NCBI GenBank assembly: GCA_037178675.1
Contig: JAYMGJ010000059.1
Span: 50,780-114,779, forward strand
DNA from: Scleroderma bovista
Lineage: Eukaryota > Basidiomycota > Agaricomycetes > Boletales > Sclerodermataceae
Direction: 5' to 3'
DNA length: 64,000 nt
The notes beneath the pieces are model-generated. The model had not been told where the DNA came from and did no database searches. It saw only the letters and a program-made list of their open reading frames with translations. Of the stretch, positions 32,359-43,675 are shown piece by piece. The translations under genes and the position numbers were made by a program. Every line of letters starts with the position of its first letter. The stretch's first letter is position 1.

Positions 32359-33974
32359 AGTCGCTTTCTAAGTGCGCCCCAAGCGATACAAGTTGGCCAT
32401 GACAGGTAGGGTGAGTGACCAAGAGCGGTAGGAAGGTCCATTGATGGCGGAGGACGTTTGCCGACGTTACACAGCGGGCAGTCAGAGAGGGGGAGGTGAG
32501 GGCAGAGGGAAAGGAACTCACCGCAGGCGCGGTCATACGAGGTAGCCTCATGATGTGACACAAGGATCACAAGGATCACAAAAAAGTACGTACCGTGTAC
32601 TAGGAAGCCCGGCCTATCGGCTCCAAGTTGAATGCCGCCTGTGTCGCTATTGATCTCTTCTTCCCGTATATACAGTAGGGACTCCGGGTTAGTCTCCCCA
32701 AGGCAGACCAAAGATTCGATGGAAGATAATTGTTCCCTCTGCGACTTACTCCGGGTGCATGAAAGGAGAATAATGTCAATTTCTCATGCTCATCCTGAAA
32801 AGGGAACACTTTCAAAAGTTGCACTTGTCACGCATTACTAAGCTCTTCCCCAGAACCCTTTGCAAGCAAACCCCTCTTAACACCTTAGGCCCTGAATCCC
32901 GTCACACCACGCAATGTCCAGTTTTCACTGGGCTAGTCATTGCCTGGCGACTGCTCCGCCACCATCACTGACACGTCGCCATCGCTCCAAGGATGAATTT
33001 ATTCTCGACCACGTCACTTGGCTCAGGTGAGTGTTTTCGATCTTTGGTGTTCGACTGATATTTCTAGATTCGATTTTCAATCTTCCGCGTCGTTGCGGCA
33101 TAGGTCTGAGGACCTCACAGAGGCGTTTCGAAGGGTCCCCAGGTGGTTGCGTGGCTCGCATGTTTGCATGTTTGCATGGTAAGCTCTTTTGCCTTCTCGT
33201 GTCCAGCTAATGTTTTGCAAGTTTGACTTTGATTCTTTCACATTGTCGTTGACATCTATGGACCTCATTTGGACGGTCACAGGGACTAATGGATGACCTT
33301 GGACATAGGCAAGTTGTCATTTTGTGATCTCTGGTATGGGCGGATGCGCTGACACTCCGTGGACAGTTGTGCACCTTCGATTTGCCGTCAGGCGATGTTG
33401 CCACCGCTTCCTGTGTTGCAACCCTCGCTGTCACCGTCACCTCCATTTCATTCGCCAGCAACGTCGCTCGTCACCTTGCTCTCAACATCTCTTGTCTTGT
33501 TGCCGTCGTGCTCAATCCCTTCGCACACGTTTTTGACTGATCTCAAGGTATCACACCCCCCCCTCCTCCCCAAGGTCTCCAACTGCCGTGTTCTGACGTT
33601 CTCGGATGGTTTTTACAGGTGTCCCTGTGTCGTTCTTGATCCTTGGTGCGTCTGTGCACTTTCTTGACCCTTCTGTGTGGTTTCTGGTGAGGTTCAACTG
33701 ATCCTCGCGCCCTCTTGTGCCTCTAGCACGTTTAGGTAAGTTTGGTTACTCTTTCAGCACTTACTAACTTTCCATGGTGTGTTTGCAGTGGTCTTCGTAT
33801 CGTCAATAGCACTTGGCACATCTCTGTGCTGGCGAGATGCATTCGTGTGGTTCCCGGAGTCGGTCGGTTGAGTATAGAGGCGTGCAGACATCATGAGAGA
33901 GTGCGAGAGAGCATGTGGGCGACATGAATGGCTTTACTAGTGTACTATAATACAGCATAGCATCATTTAAAAAC

Positions 33975-35696
33975 ATGTGCAACAGTACTTATGCCAATGG
34001 AACTACCCTAATAGAAAGCCAACCATTTGTCCTTTTATTCGTGGGCGTCACAAATGTCACATTCGCTGGCTTCTCCCCAGATAATTTGGCCCTTGGTTTG
34101 AACCGGGACTTGTCAGCATTGAGGCCACAATCGGGGTTCGAGCACTGGATATTCCAGCAAGTTGCATCCTTAGCAGTTACTGTCCATGGTCGGACGGAGG
34201 CACATGTGGGGCAGAGGAAGGGGATGTTGTGTCCGTATGGTCACGTGTTGGCATTCCACCAGACATACTTGTCGCACGTCATGGATGCGATGGGAGGCGA
34301 GGAGCGGTCGAAATGGAAGTGCACAATGTCGGTATGGGCCCCTAATTCCGAGTCCCGTTCCAGGGCATGTGGAAGGCTGGCAGGGAAGTCAATCGACTGG
34401 ATTATCTTCGACCTGAATAAGGTGAGGAGGAAGATGTTGGCGAGAGGGGCCTGGAAGCGTGGCGTGACAAAAGCGATGCAGTCGCGAATAGGAAGCCTAG
34501 AGGTGAAGCATGAGGAATTTAATGAAATAGTAGAAAAAAGAACATGACTTACTGGATGAGAGCTGTTTGAAGACTCAGGAATGATTCCTCAAACTGGACG
34601 ACCCAACCGCAGGTCAGGAGGACGACCGTGGCACCACTAAGGAATGGTGTAATTCCTCTGCACAGTATTGTTTTGAAGAACTAAAAAATGAGCCTTGTGA
34701 ACTTCAATACAAAAAAAAGCTAACATACATTGGTGACTTCATCGGCCACCAGACCATCACGCCGTTCGTGGTTACAGAGACCTAGGAACAGGTCGCCTTG
34801 ATTTTCCTCACTGTGGGTGGTAATGAAGAGGAGGACACGGGCAGACTCAGCGCGCCGCAACTGTTCGACCAAAGTGGCCATCTTCGATCGATGGTCGGCC
34901 TCTTTGGCCGTGGTCCCAGCGTCAAATTCAAGTTCAAAAAAGAGGAGGTCACCGGGGCGAAAGTAGGTGCGGAATGATTCATAAACGAGGCGTGGGGGCG
35001 ACCCATGCGGATCCATGCCGGCGAGGTATAGATGAATGATGGTGAGGGGGTCATCATTTACCTCACTACGGGAAGACATCCCGTAGTGAGTGTGGATGTG
35101 TGGGTTGGCGGGCAGGACGGGCACTTGTGCACCATCTTCGTTTTTAGTTGTAAAACCCTGAGAGAAAAACGGAACATCAGTCAGAAATAATTGATGAGTC
35201 AGCCAGACTCACCCAGTAAGGGCGAAATGCCCTTTTCCCATTGCTTCTGGTCGCCCGATCTTCTAGTTCGTGACATCCCGGACAACAAAATTCAACGCCA
35301 TTGCCTACGGTGGCATCTTTGTATTTTTCGGGCACGACGAGGCAGGACATGCACACCGTCCTTCTGCACCGGCTGCAGCAATAAAGACTGCCACCATCCT
35401 GACAGAAACAACAAAACTATAGCAAAGAAACAAAATTCAACAAAATAAGTGAAAGTAAGGACCATGCCACTTACGCGGTTGTGTGTGTAAGAAATGCGAA
35501 AACCTTCTGCCACTTCTTCTTCCATTGGGACGGGGGAGGAGGGTGGTGTGGTGAGGGGGGATTCCCCGCCTTCTATCTCCAGGGAGTCGCGGCGATGGGC
35601 ACGACCTCCCGCGCTGCGTTTTCGTGTGGACATCACGGCAACGGTGAGCTTAACCTTGGCCGCCTGGGCGGCAGAGCACTGGTTCTTGCCAAACAA
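33975..35696 (-). pseudogene. Hypothetical Agaricomycete-type zinc-binding protein, decayed
   Basis: Exons by GT-AG signals are 35696-35475, 35398-35213, 35157-34729, 34680-34553 and about 34512-33975. Exon 2 has a treble-clef-like cysteine cluster (LYCCSRCRRTVCMSC..FCCPGCHE). Exon 3 contains LVEQLRRAESARVLLFITTH. Exon 4 contains TVVLLTCGWVVQFEESF. The last exon ends in a zinc ribbon (FLCPTC..IQCSNPDCG). This order matches a large protein family that I recall from many mushroom genomes, without a known function. The last exon has a frameshift near 34395 and a TGA at 34243-34241 where TGG is expected (G to A), so this copy is probably dead. It lies in the spacer of the PRP8 inverted duplication. 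Confidence 0.55.
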
Positions 35697-36125
35697 TTTC
35701 CTTGCGGTGCACTTGGTTCAGGCCATGGTTATAGTTCTAGATGTATGGATGGAGGAGTATGGTAAGATTCGAGGAATTTAGTCGGATCAAGCTTGTCGGA
35801 GTGAGCGTGGACAGCCTCCGATAACGTGACCGCGTCTCCCACATGATCACATGAACGGGACTTCTAGAGGGAGAATAATATGAAAACGTACTACAGGGGG
35901 GTCACTGTTCTGCTATGCTGTAAGTTGTAAGTTGTGTCATGGTAGAACTCTTCAATAATGGGCTAAAATGACCACATAGGTATAATTCTGAGGATCAAAC
36001 TCTGGCATGCTTCGTAGGAGAGGAGTCTGGGTGAATGTAAGCTGAGACCTTTTGCTTCAGTGGGGTACGAGGTGTAGCAGATGCACAAGGTACTAGAACC
36101 TGAATCACGACTATAGAGAACTGCA

Positions 36126-36250
36126 GGGGTAAACCCCCGGGTATCCAAGTGTCCACCTGGACCCAACCGGTCGAACCCTCATACCCTCCAACCCATGGGT
36201 ACATAGCACTTTGAAGGGTCTCAAGGGTATACCCATGACGGGTTTACCCC
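36126..36250. repeat. Small hairpin element with 11-bp inverted ends
   Basis: GGGGTAAACCC at 36126-36136 is the exact reverse complement of GGGTTTACCCC at 36240-36250. The 103 bases between them contain more GGGTA/TACCC-type text (for example AAGGGTATACCC near 36223). This looks like a miniature inverted-repeat element or a folded dispersed repeat. No target-site duplication was confirmed. Confidence 0.5.
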
Positions 36251-36309
36251 GGAAGGGTACTATCAAATAGTGTAACTATCCGAAGTACATGATGTATATA
36301 CACAATAAT

Positions 36310-36810
36310 ATATCTACATGATCGGGCGGCGGCGTCATCATCGTCGTCGCACCTCGTGCTGCAGGCAGTCGTCGTCGTCATCACCGTCATGCCTCTGCGC
36401 ACTGCAGATGCTGCAGGCAGACATTATTCGTCGATGCTTACGATGCGCCTAGCTATGTGTGCCATCGTGCTCGTCCGAGTGGTGGTGGTCACGATACTCG
36501 TCGATGTGTGTATGTACTATAGGGGTCAGCGTGAGAGGAAGTGGTCGCAGGCAAGGGTAAGGGCGGGCGGTCGTCGTTGTCGTTGTCGTGCTCGTCCAAG
36601 TGGTGGTGGTCACGACACTCGTTGACGTGCATGAGTACGTACTGTGGTCAGCGTGAGAGGAGGTGGTTGCAGGGCAAGGGCAAGGGCGGGCGTCGTCGTC
36701 GCCGTCGGTCTTTATGTGCTGCAGGAGTCGTGTCGTTGTTGTTGTCCGAGTTGTGGATGGTGGGGTGGTCGTTGTCGTGGCGGATATCGTTGTCGTTGTC
36801 GTCATCGCGT
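36310..36810. repeat. GTC/GTT-rich low-complexity region with a tandem duplication
   Basis: Trinucleotide-like GTC, GTT and CGT runs dominate. A segment of about 130 bp starting GTGGTGGTCACGA occurs twice in tandem (about 36480 and 36602) with point changes. Open frames in it are repetitive Arg/Val-type peptides and are not credible genes. Confidence 0.6.
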
Positions 36811-37599
36811 CGTAGGTCAGCTGGTGACCGTGTCGCGTCGCAAGTCGACAGTGTGCGACTAGCTAAAGAGAGTCAGTGCGTCACTCAAGATCAGCGATTG
36901 TGAGACAGTGACGTACCTGTGTCTCCTAAGCCGCCCATCCGACCTGCAAGGTGTCCTTGTGAGATAGTTGGGCATTGTGGGCAATGCTGAAGACTCAAAT
37001 TCAAACCTGCAAACATTATAACTTACCTAGGGCACATGCGAGTTGCGCAGCCACCCAGATCTCCTTTGAGGCATGCGTTTGTGGTCGTTGGAGGGCGGTG
37101 TGGTGCGTGAGGTGTAACGTAGTCGCTCCTTGCAGTAGAGTACCCATACCCTGAGCTCATTTTCTGCAACTTATCCATGATCAATCCGGGCCCGTTGTAT
37201 TTCAGCCGCAGCGGTTGAAACCCCTTGAAACCCCTAAAGAAATATGAATCCCGTGGTTTTCGTTATATTGCTTACCCTGCCTCCCATGAGTACAACTCTT
37301 GCAACCGCACTACGTGCAGCCTCACAGACAGCATACCACAACGTTACCCTGCATATCACGAACCTTATCAATCGTTTTGGATTTCTTGACCTTTCCTGGG
37401 AATTGGGTGGAATGGATGTTTGAGAGAAATTGAACAATGGAAACAAGGTGGTTGCTGTCCTTACTATTTTCTAGTTGCACGAGCGGAGTTGAAATTTTGT
37501 AGTCCCACATTGTCAATGACAATGGCTGACTTGTAAACAAGTAATGATGTAATCAGACTTCTGACCACTCTTCTCTCATCCGCTACGGCGCGTCCCTCA

Positions 37600-38280
37600 A
37601 CCTGCTCTCTTCGACATTCGACACGTATCTGAGAGCCGACGGCAATATCCCACCAACGGTCGACCGTACCCGACACCTTTGAAGAAGACGAGAGTGGCGG
37701 TTGTCGAGCTTGCTCGACCCCCATCTCGTCTCCTTTCAAAACCGACTCAGTTCTGCGTTCAACACATATCTGACACCTTTGAAGAAGACGAGAGTGGCGG
37801 TTGTCGAGCTTGCTCGACCCCCATCTCGTCTCCTTTCAAAACCGACTTTCTGCGTTCAACACATATCTGACACGACTGGAGCCGACGGAAATATCCCATC
37901 GACGGTCGACCGTACCCGACACCTTTGAAGAAGACGAGAGTGGCGGTTGTCGAGCTTGCTCGACCCCCATCTCGTCTCCTTTCAAAACCGACTTTCTGCG
38001 TTCAACACGTATCTGACACGACTGGAGCCGACGGCAATATCCCACGGACGGTCGACCATACCCGACACCTTTGAAGAAGACGAGATTGGCGGTTGTCGAG
38101 CTTGCTCGACCCCCATCTCGTCTCCTCCCAAAGTGTATTGGGACCGACTTTCTGTGTTCAACGCGTATCTTACGCGACTGGAGTCGACAGCGGGATCCCA
38201 CCAACAACGGTCGACCGCACCCGACACGTTTGATGAACGAATGTGGCGGTTGTCGAGCCTCATCTCCTCTCAAGTGTCTT
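37600..38280. repeat. Tandem repeat, ~100-160-bp units with a 16-bp palindrome
   Basis: The block GAAGAAGACGAGAGTGGCGG, then GTCGAGCTTGCTCGAC, then CCCCATCTCGTCTCC recurs at about 37679, 37780, 37924 and 38069. Degenerate copies lie on both sides. The central 16-mer is a 7-bp inverted repeat around TT. Some units carry an additional GACGGTCGACCGTACCCGACACC segment, itself palindromic around GGTCGACC; others lack it, giving short and long units. Confidence 0.75.
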
Positions 38281-38397
38281 GAAGCTACGAGCACAACTTC
38301 ACTTTCGCATCTTCGAGTGTCGACAGAGATTCAGCACTTGTAGCTACGTGCCCATGTTTGTCCGTAGGTAGAATTGGAATAAAACAATACTTAAATG

Positions 38398-40192
38398 TTA
38401 CAATTCGTACATATTAGAGTGACACGGAAATTGGCTGATACTGTACTCGACTCTCTGTTTCATTGCCGCCTTGCCCTTTTGCGCCTTGACGCAGTCCTCG
38501 TAGCTTACAGATACAATGTTAAGATTATTGATACTTTCGAAGAAGTCCAGTAGTTGTGCACGAACTGCCCTCATGCGCTTGAGCCAGGCACCTTTGGCGC
38601 GAATATTGCTATCTGTCCTGTTGAACCAACCCAAATACTGTTCAATCATAACTACTACCTAAGGGGGCATGTGAATTGTATAATAGTTACTTAAATGGAG
38701 ACTCACCAGACTGATCAGCGTCGCCAGAAAGGTATTGTTCGGTATAATCGGACGCCAGATGCTGAGGTCGCCCTGCTCTCTGTATTCTTGTGTAATTATA
38801 CAGCCAGGCGAGGTCGTCCGCCCGATGGTGTGGACGATGAAGTCGAAAATGTCAATGCCCTCGAACCAGTCCACCTGCCAGTCAAGGTATAAACTAACAG
38901 AATCATAAAAAAAGGGCAACATACTACAATTACGTCTGATGTGAGAATGTAGTTGTGCAGGAGGGGGAACCCATAACGAGGGTCCCACCTCACCAGTACT
39001 TGGGCGTGGTGGACTGCTATGCCATCCTGGTGGTTCCAAGAGCGGAGGATCCCTCTCCACGGTGGGCTCAATTCCGGATGGTCGACCACGAGATATTGCG
39101 CTACCTTGAACGCGTGCTCAAGGAAATGGACTCCGACAGCGGTGACCTGTATTGAAAAGTGTATTAGCACATGCAGACGACGGAAAATATCCTTACTGTG
39201 GCGTAAAACCTTTTCCTGAAGGGTCCTTCATTCAATCGCGTTCGCATTGCAACGGGCTCGCCCTCCGAGGACGACAGTTGGATGGGATGGTCCTCTGGAG
39301 CCCAATTTGGCAGTCTTTTGCGTCTGGATGCTAGAAATTGAGCTATTGTGATACCGACGATTGAATTGAAGTCCGGCAATAGTTCGATGCGTGCTTGGTA
39401 TGACCACGTGAACATGACCGAAGATTTATATAGCTGCCGCCAGCCGGGCAGGGGTAAGATTACTCGTAGGAATTCTAAGTGGTCTTTGGACGAAGTTAGT
39501 TTATGTGGTTAAATAATTCGAGTGAAACTTACCGGGTACATCGGCAAGTAGCATGGCATTGAGACTAGTATCTATGATAGCATGGATCGCGGGGGCTTGC
39601 ACCACTGACTCGTCGCCTGTTCCCTCGTTCATTGCGCCAGTATCCACAGGGAAAAATACAGTGACCGAGTCTTCTGGAAATGGTGCAGATGGTCCTGGCG
39701 TGTCACCTTCTGAGCCAGGATCTGCGGACAAATTTGTCAGGGAAAGACGCATCCAGCAGGGTGGGTTGTTCGCACACTACCTGCTGTTGATAATAGACGA
39801 GGTTTGGGGCGGGTGGGATGGGTGTATATCTCCCAATGTAATCCTACTAGATGAACTGGCAATGTGAGCGGCACCTGGCACTGGAATGCCCATATTTTGG
39901 AGCTGTTCGGGGGCGTCCAGGTCTGCCAGCAATTTTAGAAATATTAGTACCATATCATTGAGTTCACAGCCGGTTACATACCACTAGAAATAAGCTGGTT
40001 CAGCACACCAGCGAAATCGACCGCTTCAGTCGTCTGGGGAACTTCGGGACAAGTCCCATCCGGGATCCATGACGAGGCCGCTGGATCTGAAGAAGAAAAA
40101 AGCCGATCCCAAGCGTGATGTTCGAGTGGGGCGTAGTCGTCGAGGTCGCACTGGGAAACGTCAGGTTGAGTGTAGATGAACCTCGAGGACAT
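38398..40192 (-). CDS. Hypothetical Agaricomycete-type protein
   Basis: This is an intron-rich gene starting near 40192 (MSSRFIYTQPDVSQCDLDDY) and ending at 38398. Recognisable later exons carry YLVVDHPELSPPWRGILRSW, QVLVRWDPRYGFPLLHNYIL, WQVDWFEGIDIFDFIVHTI and DLSIWRPIIPNNTFLATLIS. The W-D-x-R-Y-G-F-P-L and N-Y-I-L-T-S motifs belong to a mushroom hypothetical family that I recall but cannot name. It has no known activity. Its neighbour on the same strand (35696-33975) belongs to another such family, and both sit between the PRP8-bearing arms. Intactness of all exons was not established. Confidence 0.5.
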
Positions 40193-40363
40193 TCTGATGA
40201 CAATAATCGCACCTGTTAGTAACACTGTACCAAGTTGATATACATTTCTAGCCTGTCCACCTGCGGCCTTACTGCATGTGCTGAAAATATGGCGACACGG
40301 CTATGTAATAGATCTCTTAAAGTCCAACATCTATTTCCATTCAATCAGGTGTTCCGCCCAAAT

Positions 40364-40760
40364 CGGGCTAATCACCACAGCCACTCAGAGGTCGCGCTCT
40401 CATCACAATCTTTTCTCAGCGGCTGTGAAAGTCCAGCTTGTGGTATTTCGCTTCTCGCCCTACTTGTATTCCCCTGTACTGTGGGCTCGTAGTGTCGCCT
40501 CGCTGGGAACCTTGTGCCTATCCGCATGCAATTCAGCCATACTATGCGTCTCGTTTGCAGCTCGAGTGCCCTCGCTCATTAGTCCAATTAAAAGGGGCTA
40601 ATCACCACAGCCACTCAGAGGTCCGGCAAATTCATCTGCACTCACATTATCTCCTTGCACTTAAGTCTACTTCGGTGAATCGCTGATCATCACAGCCACT
40701 TCCACATCACCTTTGCGCAAACGATCCAAGTCCTCAATCGGGCTAATCAGCACAGCCACT
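40364..40760. repeat. Four spaced copies of a ~25-bp motif
   Basis: The text CGGGCTAATCACCACAGCCA followed by CTCAGAGGT occurs at 40364 and 40594 (the latter starting GGGG). A variant (CGCTGATCATCACAGCCACT) is at 40681 and another (CGGGCTAATCAGCACAGCCA) is at 40739. They lie upstream of the small gene at 40938. They may be regulatory iterations or the debris of a minisatellite. Confidence 0.55.
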
Positions 40761-40937
40761 TAGAGGACCTTGTAGCGTCGCTTAAAATGAGTACGTGAAG
40801 GTGGGAGCGTATCTTGAGCCAGCACTTTCAAAACCCATTCTACACTCACCATGAACCCCACCATTATGACGCAGGATTATCCTGAGCCTTGTGATTTGAC
40901 CTCTACCTCCTTTTGCCTGTGAACCAATTCTTGGCCA

Positions 40938-41511
40938 ATGGGACGACCTGCCAGTCCCACAGACTCTGACTCTTCTACGCCGTCACTTTGTGAATCATCA
41001 TCTCCGACTTTGTGCCACAGCCGAAATGGCAGTGATGTATCATCAACTTCTTCGCAGGCAGGCCTCTCAAAGTTGGAGGCCCTTTGTGTCGAGTCTACTC
41101 GACCCTCTAGCATAGATCTCATCGCAGTGGCAGAAACCAACCTCGACCAGGCATTTGCCAGAATGTCGGTCAGTTGTTCTTGCATGATGTTTTGAGTTGC
41201 TTTTGTTACTGATTCCAACAATAAAGGTCGCTTTCACAGGGGAACTGAATGGGCGTCCCAAATATGAGGAACTTGCAAAGTGCTGGTTCGTTGCACTCAT
41301 CCAGAAGAAGGAGGCTGTGCATATGCTGGCGTTAGCCCTGCAAAAAATCAAGAACTTCGAAGATAGATTCGCAAAAATCCTTGGCCCTGAGCTTGTTCGA
41401 TACTATCACAGAGCATACTACCAAGGTGAAGACACCAGCACAAACCTTGGCAGGTTTAAGGTGGATATACTGCAGGTTCTGGATTCACTTGTCATACCTA
41501 CCACACAATGA
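40938..41511 (+). CDS. Small spliced hypothetical protein
   Basis: There are two exons, 40938-41168 and 41227-41511, joined in phase 0 across a 58-nt GT-AG intron, giving about 171 residues. The N-terminal part is Ser/Thr-rich (SDSSTPSLCESSSPTLCHSR). The C-terminal exon is helical (PKYEELAKCWFVALIQKKEA, then FEDRFAKILGPELVRYYHRA). No membrane segment or known domain is visible. An in-frame stop lies a short way upstream, so this ATG is the likely start. It is the only gene in the PRP8-flanked spacer without visible damage. Confidence 0.5.
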
Positions 41512-43475
41512 TATTTCTTTTACACGGATCAAGTCCATATTGTTGATTACTCGTTTTATATGTATGACATTGGTGAACTGTACCTTCATAGGAGATCTGA
41601 ATGTATGCCTGGCAGATTATGATGGGCGGGTCAAGAATCAGAATGGCAAAGTGGCTCGTTGGGCGTGTTGACAACTGGTCTCTGATGTGTACCAGTTATA
41701 GTGACCAGAAAATAGCACCATCATAATGATGTTATGCTGTATTATAGTACACTAGTAATTTCGTTGTATGTAGAATAGCACAGCACGTCCATAGTATCAT
41801 CGCGCTGGTTCAATGAGTCGTTTATAGTGCTTTTGCCTTTTCGGTGATATTTGATACATCCAAGTTACTATTACTATGTGTGTTTGCATGGGTTCCAAAG
41901 CCATTTGTGTCGCCCACATGCTCTCTCGCACTCTCTCATGACGTCTGCACGCCTCTATACTCAACTGACCGACTCCGGGAACCACATGAATGCATCTTGC
42001 CAGCACAGAGATGTGCCAAGTGCTATTGACAATACGAAGACCACTGCAAACACACCATGGAAAGTTAGTAAGTGCTGAAAGAGTAACCAAACTTACCTAA
42101 ACGTGCTAGAGGCACAAGAGGGCGCGAGGATCAGTTGAACCTCACCAGAAACCACACAGAAGGGTCGAGAAAGTGCACAGACGCACCAAGGATCAAGAAC
42201 GACACAGGGACACCTGTAAAAACCATCCGAGAACGTCAGAACACGGCAGTCGGAGACCTCGGGGAGGAGGGGGGGGTGCGATACCTTGAGATCAGTCAAA
42301 AACGTGTGCGAAGGGATTGAGCACGACGGCAACAAGACAAGAGATGTTGAGAGCAAGGTGACGAGCGACGTTGCTGGCGAATGAAATGGAGGTGACGGCG
42401 ACGGCGAGGGTTGCGACACAGGAAGCGGCGGCAACATCGCCTGACGGCAAATCGAAGGTGCACAACTGTCCACGGAGTGTCAGCGCATCCGCCCATACCA
42501 GAGATCACGAAATGACAACTTGCCTATGTCATCAAGGTCATCCATTAGTCCCTGTGACCGTCCAAATGAGGTCCATAGACGTCAACGACAATGTGAAAGA
42601 ATCAAAGTCAAACTTGCAAAACATTAGCTGGACACGAGAAGGCAAAAGAGCTTACCATGCAAACATGCAAACATGCGAGCCACGCAACCACCTGGGGACC
42701 CTTCGAAACGCCTCTGTGAGGTCCTCAGACCTATGCCGCAACGACGCGGAAGATTGAAAATCGAATCTAGAAATATCAGTCGAACGCCAAAGATCGAAAA
42801 CACTCACCTGAGCCAAGTGACGTGGTCGAGAATAAATTCATCCTTGGAGCGATGGCGACGTGTCAGTGATGGTGGCGGAGCAGTCGCCAGGCAATGACTA
42901 GCCCAGTGAAAACTGGACATTGTGTGGTGTGACGGGATTCAGGGCCTAAGGTGTTAAGAGGGGTTTGCTTGCAAAGGGTTCTGGGGAAGAGCTTAGTAAT
43001 GTGTGACAAGTGCAACTTTCGAAAGTGTTCCCTTTTCAGGATGAGCGTGAGAAATTGACATTATTCTCCTTTCATGCACCCGGAGTAAGTCGCAGAGGGA
43101 ACGATTATCTTCCATCGAATCTTTGGTCTGCCTTGGGGAGACTAACCCGGAGTCCCTACTGTATATACGGGAAGAAGAGATCAATAGCGACGCAGGCGGC
43201 ATTCAACTTGGAGCCGATAGGCCGGGCTTCCTAGTACACGGTACGTACTTTTTTGTGATCCTTGTGATCCTTGTGTCACATCATGAGGCTACCTCGTATG
43301 ACCGCGCCTGCGGTGAGTTCCTTTCCCTCTGCCCTCACCTCCCCCTCTCTGACTGCCCGCTGTGTAACGTCGGCGAACGTCCTCCGCCATCAATGGACCT
43401 TCCTACCGCTCTTGGTCACTCACCCTACCTGTCATGGCCAACTTGTATCGCTTGGGGCGCACTCGGAAAGCGACT

Positions 43476-43606
43476 GTACTCGGTACAAATCTGTTGGTGA
43501 ATAATGGCTTGCTGATATTGTTAAACTTGTTCCAGCCCGAGTCAAACGTGTCCATGTCACGGTAAAGAGGCTCAAACTTGGGTTCTCCTGGAATGGCCAC
43601 GTTCAA
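43476..43606 (-). pseudogene. PRP8: Inverted PRP8 segment inside the right arm
   Basis: The minus strand encodes [20 protein letters not shown], a PRP8 block placed in reverse orientation to the main PRP8 fragments that follow at 43676. It keeps Arg where the left copy has His (CGT against CAT). That is another CpG transition separating the arms. Confidence 0.7.
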
Positions 43607-43675
43607 CGCCTTGGTGATGAGGAATGATTTCGCCCCTTTCCCTCATTTACAACTCGCTCCCCAGGTCCGTCCATT

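Larger units (their letters stand above)
30129..33966. repeat. Left arm of a large inverted duplication
   Basis: Position n in this arm pairs with about 75834-n on the opposite strand of the right arm (41726-45705). This offset holds from 30545 to 32711 and changes by only two bases by 33461. The outer break is at GATCTGC-A/G-ATCAGT near 30129. The inner break is just after TACAGCATAGCATCAT near 33966. The right arm carries about 142 extra bases near its inner end. Differences between arms are mostly transitions at CpG. Confidence 0.85.

Noticed and set aside
36541..36903. Arg/Val-rich open frames at 36.5-36.9 kb
   Set aside because: They are direct translations of GTC/GTT-type low-complexity DNA on both strands.
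37600..38280. CRISPR-like array
   Set aside because: The unit is a long tandem repeat with variable length and no unique spacers, in a eukaryotic genome.
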